Assembly: GCA_951812925.1 (NCBI GenBank)
Contig: OX638372.1
Coordinates: 70,945,407-71,009,406, forward strand
Length of the DNA: 64,000 nt
Origin: Calliopum simillimum
Lineage: Eukaryota > Arthropoda > Insecta > Diptera > Lauxaniidae
Direction: 5' to 3'
The notes below the pieces were generated by a model. The model was not told the DNA's origin, did not search any database, and saw only the letters and a list, made by a program, of their open reading frames with translations. The translations under genes and the position numbers were made by a program. Of this stretch, positions 55,779 to 64,000 are shown piece after piece; position 1 is the stretch's first letter; each line of letters opens with the position of its first letter.

Positions 55779-56842
55779 TTGGAAAAGCTGGGTGAAATCT
55801 TTCGAATATTTCTTAAGGGCTGGGAAAATAACCGACAACGAAGAAAAATTTGCATTTTTGTTACATTTGCTGGACCAAAAATACATGAAATTTACGATGC
55901 ATTACCATGTAATGAAAATGAGGCCGAAGTCGAAAATGCGGTTCGTGGTCCATGGGCTTGTGATTATATATTGCCCAATAAATATAATCAAGCACTAAAT
56001 CGACTAAATGAATTTTTCTTGCCAAAACAAATAGTACGTATGAAAGACATATGTTTCGACAAATTAGGCAAAAAGATGGTGAGAAATTTGCACATTTTGC
56101 AATTCATTTACGTATTCAAGGAGAGAAATGTGAATATGGTGACAATTTGGAAGCAAATGTCAAAAAGATGCGAATTTCAAATTGTCGTACGACGTGAATT
56201 AATGAGAGCCACGATAATGCGAGAGACAGAAACCACACTGGATGATATATTGAAAATTGCAAAGGCATCTGAAAGCTTACTTGAGCAAGAAAAACCATTT
56301 AAAAAGAATAATACGCTGTCAGCAAAGAACGAAGAGGTGAATAAAATCGAAACTAAAACACCATGGTCAAAACAAAAAACAAAGTATGATAGTGATGATG
56401 GATGTACTAGATGTGGTTACTCGACCCATAAAGAAAATTATCCTACATGTCCAGCCAAAGGACAAAAATGCCATAAATGTAATGGGCGAGATCATTTTAT
56501 GCGCAAATGTCGGTCGAAGAAACGGTCTCATGATGTCATCAATAGACAAGACACTGATGCCCAAGCCAGTGCACCGGTTAGCAAACAGCTAAAAACAGAA
56601 GAGGTTAAAACTGTAAGCAATGAAATGGTCAAATATATGGCAATGATAAGCATTACATTTTTTGTTTGGAATCTGATGATGAATTTGACGGCAATGCTAA
56701 TATTGTTGTCAAAAATCAGCGCAAAGTTACTGATAAAGAATTCAGTGCATATGGAAACTTCATTATTAATCAAGGACATTATTGTTACCATTCCAATGAA
56801 AGAAAACGCGAAACCAGTTATCCAAGTTAAAACAAGACATTA
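55779..56842 (+). pseudogene. Gypsy element 2 Gag with two zinc knuckles, fused to a pol remnant
   Basis: Open from 55779. The first ~45 codons and 55982-56100 show local frame changes compared with the neighbouring frame at 55792 (KSFEYFLRAGKITDNEEKFA reads better as capsid start), so small indels are likely. Two knuckles follow: CTRCGYSTHKENYPTC and CHKCNGRDHFMRKC. The protease is not recognisable; the end (KPVIQVKTRH) already looks like the linker before reverse transcriptase, pointing to a deletion. The frame stops at 56843 only because of the MITE inserted there; across it the frame continues into RT. Confidence 0.8.
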
Positions 56843-57225
56843 GCCGTGTTTTTTTTGACGCGTATATACAATTGTGGATACCTTCAAATTGCGATAACTT
56901 ATGAACGGTGAGTCGTACGATAAAAAGTCTAAGGGTCTTTTTCAAGGAGAACCACACGCTCTACAAATAATTTTAATCTTTTGTAAAAAAAAAATAATTA
57001 TTTAGAAGTTATTTAAAAAAAAGTGATTTTTTGCCATTTATCGGCGCTAACCAGTTTTTATAAAATACCTCCTTAAAAATAAATTTTTTTAAATGTAAAA
57101 TGAAAGAGAACGTGATTCTCCATAAAAAAGTTTCTTAGAGTTCTATTGTGTGACTTACTGTTCATGAGTTATCGCAATTTGAAGGTATCCACAATTGTAT
57201 ATACGCGTCAAAAAAAACACGGCTA
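56841..57225. mobile_element. TA-flanked palindromic MITE between gag and RT
   Basis: GCCGTGTTTTTTTTGACGCG (56843) returns inverted as CGCGTCAAAAAAAACACGGC ending 57223, flanked by TA. Arms of about 180 bp are imperfect inverted copies (ACCTTCAAATTGCGATAACT). Taking it out with one TA joins the gag-side and RT-side frames without a shift. Confidence 0.85.
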
Positions 57226-57385
57226 TTATTGAAAAGGTTCATGGTCCGTCAAAATGGGTATCACCAATGGTTGTACCAAAAGAGAATGGGGATATTCGAA
57301 TTTGCATTGATATGCGATGGGTAAACGAAGCGGTTGAACGTGAAAATCATGTCTTGCCAACTATGGAAGATATCCTTCCCCAAAT
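57226..57385 (+). pseudogene. Gypsy element 2 reverse transcriptase, N-terminal part
   Basis: IIEKVHGPSKWVSPMVVPKE, then IRICIDMRWVNEAV and LPTMEDILPQ: the first motifs of a Ty3/gypsy reverse transcriptase. Cut at 57386 by the LOA-like element and continued at 59272. Confidence 0.88.
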
Positions 57386-59271
57386 GGACTGAGTCTCCGA
57401 GGGACACACTTAATTTACTTTTAGATACACACTTTCCAAACAATTCTTTAGGTTCTCAAAATTTTCCTAGTGCCTTACAACATGGAAATGAAATCGAGGA
57501 TTGGCATTTAGCTTTAACTATAGTATCTGAGAAAACAATATTTTACGGATTATCCAATGATCAACATTCGTATATGAAAGGGAAATCGATAGATACGGCT
57601 TTACACGATGCCGTAACTGTCATTGAAAAATCTTCTTTTATAAAGAATTTACTCTTGCTGCTTTTATTGATATAGAAGGAGCCTTCAACAATATTTTTCC
57701 TAGTACCATTATTACGGCACTCGACCGCATTCGTACGGAAAAATGTGTTCAACTTATTGTTAAAAACATGCTCCTAAACAGGATAATTTTGTCTGAATTA
57801 GGAGGACTTTCCCTTATAAGATCAGTATCAATGGATACACCACAGGGTGGTGTTATATCCCCGCTACTTTGGGTTCTTGTTGTAGATGATTTGCTACGAA
57901 TCATAAGTCGACAGGGTGTCAAGGTAGTAGCTTATGCTGATGATATTCTTTTGCTTGTGTCAGGACGTGACTTAAATATTTTAAGCGACATAATGTCTCA
58001 AGCTCTTAAAAACATTACATTGTGGACCGGTAAGTGTAGGCTGACCATTAATGCTCAAAAAACGGATCTTGTTGTGTTCACGAATAAACATAAAATACCA
58101 AGTTTTCGGCATCCAACTCTTAATAACGTTCGTTTGATTCCTAAGGAAAGTGCCAAATATCTAGGCATAATCCTCGATAGAAAATTGTCTTGGAAGATGA
58201 AATAGAAGAAAGGGCACGCAAAGCATGTGTTGCTTTTTACACATGCAAAAGGATGTTTAATAAATCTTGGGGCCTTAAGCCAAAAGTAGTTTTGTGGATG
58301 TAAAAGGCAATCATAAGACCAATTCTGACATACGGAATTCTTGTATGGTGGAAAGCCTTAAGCAAGCAAACCTTTTTGGCAATCGTATCAAAAATTCAAA
58401 GAATGGCAGGTATAGGAGTTAGCGGAGCTATTAACACTGTGCCCTATGCTGCTATCGACGCTTTGCTTCAATTAGAGCCTCTTGATATTCACGCTAAAGA
58501 AGTTGCAGCAAAAAGTGCTATCAGGTTGAAGGAATCTGGCGTCTGGACTTCAAAACCTTATGGCGATGGTAGTATTTTTGCACAATTCCCTGGCTGCGAT
58601 ATTGATAGTGGAACTGATTACATTACTCCCACTCTCATGCTCTCAACAAACTTTCAAGTGAAAATACCTGAAAGAAGTGGTTGGACTCCGATTCTGAATT
58701 CCAAGGGAATATACACTGATGGCTCAAAAATGGAGTCTGGTACTGGGGCTGGGGTTTATTCTAAGGATTTGCATAGCAGCGAATCTTTTGCTCTACCTCG
58801 CTAATGTAGTGTATTTCAAGCGGAAATTTTGGCTGTCTGGAAAGCATGCCAAATTATTAAACCAAAAATTTATGATCGTAATGACACTTTTGTCATTTAC
58901 GTCGATAGTCAGGTGGGCATTAAGGCTCTTAGTTCAAACACCACTACGCCTCAAGGTTGGGGCTTATCGACGTAGGTGATCTTTGTAGAAGCTGTAAAGA
59001 TCCTGATGTCGAAGAGTCCATTTTTCATTTCTTTTGTGAATGCCCAGCGTTCGCTAACCGACGTTATAAGGTGTTCGAAAGTAATTTTTTCGACTCTTTT
59101 GAAGATATAGCTCAGAAGAGTCCCAAAATCCATTTTGGAGTTTATAAAAATTTCTAAATGGTTTATGTAGGTTGACAACGAAGTTATATATCGGGTATAC
59201 AATGGGCCCAATCCCGGCCTAAGTTATGATAGCAACTGCTATCTCCCGCGCTAACCTAACCTTCCCCAAAT
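57374..59271 (+). mobile_element. LOA-like non-LTR retrotransposon with 12 bp target duplication
   Basis: CCTTCCCCAAAT occurs at 57374-57385 and 59260-59271 as target duplication. Reverse transcriptase motifs run through YMKGKSIDTALHDAV, DTPQGGVISPLLWVL, VAYADDILLLVSG and a C-terminal RNase H (GIYTDGSKMESGTGAG, then FVIYVDSQVGIKAL). A deletion then joins it to the Cys-rich tail (CRSCKDPDVEESIFHFFCEC). AYADDILLL plus an RNase H domain is typical of the LOA group. 5' truncated; stops at 57674, 58203, 58802 and frameshifts show it is dead. The 3' tail ends CGCGCTAACCTAA. Confidence 0.82.
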
Positions 59272-59323
59272 TTGGAAAAGCCGATATTTCAGTTTGTTTG
59301 ACGTTGCTAATGCGTTTCATCAG
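59272..59323 (+). pseudogene. Gypsy element 2 reverse transcriptase, catalytic segment
   Basis: Reads KSRYFSLFDVANAFHQ in the frame left at 57385, including the first catalytic Asp (FDVANAFH). It stops at CAG|GTTTGA, where the insertion at 59324 starts, and continues at 60186 with IEIAPESRE in the same frame. Confidence 0.85.
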
Positions 59324-60185
59324 GTTTGATCGTAACATAAAAAAAAGCAAAGGCCAACAAAAATAGTGATTTAGTTTTCATTTTGTTTTGTTTGTACTTA
59401 TATACTTATGAGGAGTGATTTTTCAAAAGGGCGTAAAACCACTTCCAACCTCGAACAAACCTAAGAATGCCATCGCCATTACCATTCTAAACTGCATCAT
59501 CTAGTTCAAAATTCATCGCAAAAAATTAATTTTTCCAAGGTAAAATCGTGATCAAAAGTCGCATTTCAGAACGAAAGGGCTTATTTCCATATAATTTCAT
59601 AGAAATTTTTAAAGTTTGATACAAAAAGGAGCATTTCGAAAAAAAACCAAAAAAACTTTCAATATTTTTTATATGCCCCAGGCTATATAGGTGCTTACAT
59701 ACCATGCTTATAGACATCAGAATAAACTTCTTAATGGTGAAATAAGAGTGATTTTGAAACAAAAGGGCTTATTTCCAAACGTTTCAGAACAAAAGGGCTT
59801 ATTTCCAAATGTTTTTTACTCTTTGCAATTACTACAAATATGTTACAGCAAAAATGTTAACGGGATTAGAATCTTTGGTCAACTCGCTATAACACTGGTG
59901 ACATTAAACAAAAAGAAGTTATTGTAAACAGCCCATAAACGTTTTTTCTCTTTACTGAAAATTTGTTTAACATGGTTTTACGCCCTTTTGAAAAATTACT
60001 CCTCATATATGTACCCTATATTAAACAAAAAAACAAAAAGAAAAAGGATCGGAAATTTTTATTTCTATTTAGCTTGGAAGTGAGAGAAAAACTATGATAT
60101 GTTTTGAGGTTGTTGTCCGATTGCTTTGAGGAAAGAATGTTATGGTAAAATAAGAAAAGAAAATAAAATAAAACTTTATTTTCAG
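59324..60185 (+). mobile_element. Intron-like insertion with GT...AG borders in the RT gene
   Basis: The insert begins GTTTGATCG right after CATCAG and ends ACTTTATTTTCAG right before ATTGAA; TCAG stands at both junctions, so a 4 bp target duplication is also possible. Removing 59324-60185 restores HQ-IE in frame. The 3' end has a short pyrimidine-rich tract. It contains a MITE at 59409-60005. No coding capacity. Confidence 0.6.
59407..60007. mobile_element. TA-flanked MITE with GGGCTTATTTCC repeats
   Basis: TGAGGAGTGATTTTTCAAAA at 59409 returns inverted (TTTTGAAAAATTACTCCTCA) ending 60005, with TA outside both ends; the inverted ends run ~35 bases to GGGCGTAAAACCA. Inside, AAAGGGCTTATTTCC occurs at 59575, 59762 and 59791. 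597 bp. Confidence 0.82.
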
Positions 60186-61025
60186 ATTGAAATAGCACCT
60201 GAATCACGAGAAGTAACAACTTTCATCACTGAAAAAGGTTTGTTTCGATACAAACGCTTAATGTTTGGTATTTCCTGTGCTCCAGAAATATTCCAAAAAG
60301 TTATGGAACAAATTTTAAGCAATTGTGATGGTTTTGTCAACTTCATTGGTGATATTTTGATTTTTGGGGCAACAAAAGAAGAACATGATATGAATGCAAA
60401 TGAAGTACTGACCACACTTCAAGAACACAACATTAAGTTGAACGACAATAAATGCGTTCATGGTGTTCAAAAGGTAACAGCAACCAGTGACAAAGTTGAA
60501 GCTATTAAACAGTTCCGAGCTCCATAAACAGTTGAAGAAACCAGGAGTTTTTTAAGTTTGGTTAATTATTTAGGAAAATTCATACCGAACCTAGCTACAA
60601 TAACCGAACCACTACGCCAGCTAACTAAGAAAAATGTAGCATTTATTTTTGACAATAAAACGTTGGTGTTTGCTGATGCAAATCCGGTTGGTTCGGGAGC
60701 TGTGCTGGTACAAATAGATGAAAACGATGCCCGCATCATCATGTACGCAAGTAAAAGTTTGTCTGACACTGAAAAACGGTATGCTGTGGAACGATTTTAC
60801 TTTTATTTATATGGAAAAGAGTTTGATTTGATAACCGATCACAAGCCTCTGGAGATTATTTTCAGCACCAAATCCAAACCTTGTTTACGGATCGAACGAT
60901 GGGTTTTAAGATTGCAATCATTCAAGTACAAAGTCATATATAAAGCTGGTAAAACGAATATCGCTGACCCATTGTCGCGTTTGATGCAATATTATTGTTT
61001 CGTTAGCGACTCCTGTTGCACTTAA
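60186..61025 (+). pseudogene. Gypsy element 2 reverse transcriptase C-terminus and RNase H
   Basis: IEIAPESREVTTFITEKGLF, then LMFGISCAPEIFQKVM. The catalytic pair reads NFIGDILIFG: the first Asp of the usual DD is Gly, a change expected to kill polymerisation. A stop (TAA 60525) follows VEAIKQFRAP; then VNYLGKFIPNLATITEPLRQ and, after a deletion, RNase H with VFADANPVGSGAVLV, YASKSLSDTEKRYA and LITDHKPLEIIF. GKTNIADPLSRL marks its end. Confidence 0.88.
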
Positions 61026-62380
61026 ATTAAGTGAAATTCAAAGCGAATCGGAAATAGACGAAACAATTCAACCGGTAAAGCAAGCATTGGACACAAGTGA
61101 ATGGCCAGAATTAATAAATGCATACAAATTGTTTGCAAACGAATTGTGTTTTGCCGGCGAGATTCTCTTAAGAAATAATCCCATTGTAATTCCAGAAAAA
61201 TTCCGCCAACGAGTGCTGCAACTGGCACATGAAGACCATCCAGGTATGACCATTATGAAGAAGCGAATTCGTTCAAAAGTCTGGTGGCCGAAAATCGACA
61301 TTGATGTGGAAAAAATTGTTCGACAATGTCATGGATGCATCTTGGTTGCCTCACCATCTGCACCAGAGCCACTGAAGCGAAAGCATTTGCCAGATGCACC
61401 ATGGCAACATGTTGCAATCGATTTCCTAGGACCTCTGCCGTCTGGCCTTAATTTATTAGTGATTGTTGACTACTCTAGCCGATTTATTGAGATTGAAGTC
61501 ATGAAATCAATTACCAGCAGTGAAACGATTAAACGCTTAGAGGGAATATTTGCACGATTCGGTTATCCATATACCATCACTTCTGATAATGGTCCACAGT
61601 TTATAAGTGACGAGTTTCAAGATTACTGCGATGAATGCAACATTAAATTAATAACTGCAACACCATACTGGCCTCAAATGAATGGTGAAGTTGAACGGCA
61701 AAATCGAAGTATTTTAAAACGTATTACCATTAGCCAAACCATAAAGCGAGATTGGATTGACGATTTAAACAAATTTTTAATTATGTACCGTTCCACCGAA
61801 CACCAGCTGGATTGTTATTTAATAGAAATATACGTGACAAATTACCTCAAATTTTTCAACCACTCGAAATCGATAGTGAGTTGCACGATCGTGAAAAAGA
61901 AAAGAAAGAAAGTGGAAAACAATATGCTGATAAACGACGCCAAGCAAAATCAATCGATGTTTGTGTTGGAGACAAAGTGTTGATAAAAGTAATGACTAAA
62001 GAAAATAAACTGTCACCAAATTTTTATCCAACAACATTTTAAGTTATTAGGCGCGATGGTTCTGAAGTAACAGTGGAATCAATGGAGTCAAATCAATGAT
62101 ACCGACGCAACGTGTCTCATGTCAAAAAGACACAAGATAAAACTCACCCTGATTCAGATGACACAGCAGAAGCACCGTGTAGAGGCAGCCAAACCAATTT
62201 TATTAAGTTCGGATAATGACCAATCAAATCAATCTGACCATATTCCAACAAAACGTATTTGCCGTAAACCAGCTTGATATTCCAATTAACGAATTATTTC
62301 CAGTCAATATTGAAATTCACAATTTTTATCTATTTCTTTACATATTAATGATAACCATAAATTGTAACAAAAAATATTAA
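60997..62380 (+). pseudogene. Gypsy element 2 integrase
   Basis: In a new frame integrase runs from about 60997. The HHCC zinc finger is complete (LAHEDHPG for both His, CHGC for both Cys). The DDE core is intact: Asp in VAIDFLGPLPSG, Asp in TSDNGPQF, Glu in NGEVERQNRS. After FLIMYRSTEHQ a frameshift near 61800 moves the C-terminal part to another frame (61812-62042), ending in a decayed region to about 62275. Of all pol domains this one is the best preserved. Confidence 0.9.
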
Positions 62381-62432
62381 AAAGAAAGGAGTGATGTAGT
62401 ATCTTGAATATCATAAATAAAAATAAGATACT
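62380..62432 (+). other. Polypurine tract and start of 3' LTR of gypsy element 2
   Basis: AAAAAGAAAGGAG (about 62379-62391) stands just before TGTAGTATCTT at 62395, where the 3' LTR begins. The match with the 5' LTR lasts to about 62432; beyond that the two differ, so the 3' LTR is truncated or replaced. Confidence 0.65.
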
Positions 62433-62910
62433 TCACTTGAATGTGAGACAGCAAACTGTAAAGTCGATTTTATACATGTTCTACAAAAATCAACTGCAGA
62501 TTTATACAAGAAAAAAAATTTTAAAAAATCATTTTGTTTTTTTATATCATATATTTGTAAAGCAAATAAGATACCGAGCCCTAACCGCCAAAAAGACTTA
62601 ACTGACACGATTTCGGATTTTCGTTTTTTGATGAAAACCTGTAATTCGTGTCCATACACATCTTCTCTAAAAATTTCATAACTGTAAAAAGTACCGTTAC
62701 GGAGTTATAGCGAAAGCAATAAAGACTTAACCGACTTTCGAAGTATTTTGTTTATTTTTTTTGTGACTGCGAGTTGTTGGTTAAGTCTTTTTTTCTTTTT
62801 GTGTCAAAAATAATTTGCAAATAATGTAATAAAAAGGAAAATTTATTAAAAAGTCTTGATGCGGGTTAATAGTATGTGTGACCACAAATACTATTTAAGA
62901 AAATCGAATC
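62433..62910. other. No recognisable feature
   Basis: AT-rich; may hold diverged LTR sequence. No gene recognised. Confidence 0.4.
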
Positions 62911-63369
62911 GTTAAAAAAAAATACCCGTGTCTCGTCGTTTTTCTCCAGCACGTCAGATTTTTTTTTTAATCGATTTTTGAAGTTTTTTAATCCACTGTA
63001 GACGAAAAAAACAAAAATAACGCATTCTTGTGTTAAATCGATGGGTTTAACTATATGATCCTTACATCTGAGGTGTATCATGTGTTCAGTAAACTTATGC
63101 AGGATATTGTAAGTCTAAAAGACTTACATGTGGGGGTTTTAGAGGGTTTAAATTGTCCACAAAAATATTCCCCGTAATATCCTGCATCACTTTACTGAAC
63201 ACATGATACACCTCAAATGTTAGGATCATATAGTTGGATTCATCGATTTAATACAAAAATGCGTTATTTTTGTTTTTTGGTACAGTGGATTAAAAAACTT
63301 CAAAAATCGATTAAAAAAAATCTGACGTGCTGGAGAAAAACGACGAGACACGGGTATTTTTTTTTAACG
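62911..63369. mobile_element. Foldback element, ~460 bp
   Basis: GTTAAAAAAAAATACCCGTG at the left returns as CACGGGTATTTTTTTTTAAC at the right. Arms of ~200 bp contain CCAGCACGTCAGATT and GAGGTGTATCATGTGTT; the centre around 63140 holds GCAGGATATT and its complement. A single-arm relative is at 18497-18635. Confidence 0.85.
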
Positions 63370-63637
63370 CCTACTTTAAGAATTTTTTGGATTTTCTCAT
63401 GTGATTTACAAAAAGTTTCAAATTATCGAACAGTTTATTACAAAAAAACGAAAAAAATTGGCAAAAACGCATTTTAGTAATTTATCAATGAATTGTATAC
63501 AACTTTTACATTTTTCCATCGATTTTCTTAAGTGGTATCTTATTTTCTTCATAAATATATAGTCTATGATACAAAAAAACAAAATATTGTAAAAAAGTTA
63601 TTTTTTCTTGCATAAATTTGAAGTTGATTTTGATTTT

Positions 63638-63963
63638 TTCTTAATTTTTTCGAAAAAAAAAATGTTTTTTAGAAATCAATGTATTTCGCCGAAACTAACA
63701 AACCAATCAAAAAGTGATGTGAATATCATTTGTAGGTAATTTAATTACCTTTAATATGACATATAATACGTTTAAACACAAACATTGGTTCTTGAAATAT
63801 TTGTATCTAAATGGAACTACCTTTTTTTTTGGTCCAAAAACCGAAAATGATTGATAGCTCGAAAACGACACGAAAAAAATGCGATTTTCGGAATCAGCAG
63901 CCCATTTTACATATAAAATGAATAATGGCATTCAATGGGAATTTTGGCTGTAAACTAGTGTTA
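63638..63963 (-). repeat. Foldback arm, inverted partner of 51612-51960
   Basis: Reverse complement matches 51612-51960. The two arms enclose gypsy element 2 and the foldback at 62911, so they may be the halves of one foldback element split by later insertions, or two separate copies. Confidence 0.75.
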
Positions 63964-64000
63964 TAGTTAATTTTGAATACCCTACACCCAGTGTATATTC

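Larger units (their letters stand above)
51974..62432 (+). mobile_element. Ty3/gypsy element 2 (tRNA-Ser primed), heavily interrupted
   Basis: LTR starts TGTAGTATCTT at 51974 and 62395 share a further match (GAATATCATAAATAAAAATA). Between them lie an LTR end CA at 53868-53869, primer site, long leader, gag with two zinc knuckles, RT, RNase H, integrase with DDE, and a polypurine tract. Insertions: Tc1-derived palindrome and Tc1-like end in the LTR, hAT MITE in the leader, TA MITE between gag and RT, LOA-like retrotransposon and an intron-like insert in RT. The 3' LTR is only traceable for ~38 bases. Protein order and tRNA-Ser priming fit the mag-like lineages. Confidence 0.85.

Noticed and set aside
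1..64000. CRISPR array, bacterial operon or plasmid origin
   Set aside because: The direct repeats are long transposon units or satellites; introns, non-LTR and gypsy elements show a eukaryotic genome.

Overview
This window looks like repeat-rich DNA from an insect, most likely a dipteran. It is strongly AT-rich, almost every protein-coding remnant belongs to an insect transposon family (Jockey- and LOA-type non-LTR elements, two Ty3/gypsy elements with a tRNA-Ser primer site, mariner, hAT, Harbinger, Helitron), and the few host-like pieces are short exons bounded by GT/AG. No species can be named from the sequence.

Layout. 1-1163: tandem array of a ~545 bp unit holding a tRNA-like (pol III box A/box B) segment and a complete type I hammerhead ribozyme; this is the most unusual thing here. 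A third, rearranged copy lies at 24123-24692. 1500-5700: unrecognised coding-like scraps. 5707-8086: a hAT element with 8 bp target duplication, inserted in a Jockey ORF2 fragment. 10518-11386: a foldback MITE pair. 11834-12718: a pseudogene of dehydrodolichyl diphosphate synthase, entered by a hAT-type MITE packed with 14 copies of a 14-mer. 14.7-17.6 kb: Harbinger remnant, then a hAT element with a MITE nested in it. 21975-22256 and 40284-41037: two host-like exons with good splice signals and matching phase 0, possibly neighbours in one gene with an ~18 kb transposon-filled intron.

29.4-38.8 kb: non-LTR element on the minus strand, then gypsy element 1 (gag, protease, RT, RNase H, integrase start), interrupted in turn by a second minus-strand non-LTR element, a Helitron that itself carries a foldback, and a mariner. 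41.6-51.1 kb: foldback, TTAA-flanked element, non-LTR element with a second mariner copy, 2 kb foldback, hAT element with a nested Helitron. 51.97-62.43 kb: gypsy element 2, interrupted by a Tc1-derived palindrome, a hAT MITE, a TA-flanked MITE, a LOA-like retrotransposon with 12 bp target duplication and an intron-like GT...AG insertion. 62.9-64.0 kb: further foldbacks.

Many insertion sites can be reconstructed exactly, because removing the insert rejoins an interrupted reading frame or a related uninterrupted copy is present in the same window. Nearly all transposon proteins here carry stops or frameshifts; no intact autonomous element was found. Coordinates of repeat edges are hand-read and may be off by a few bases.
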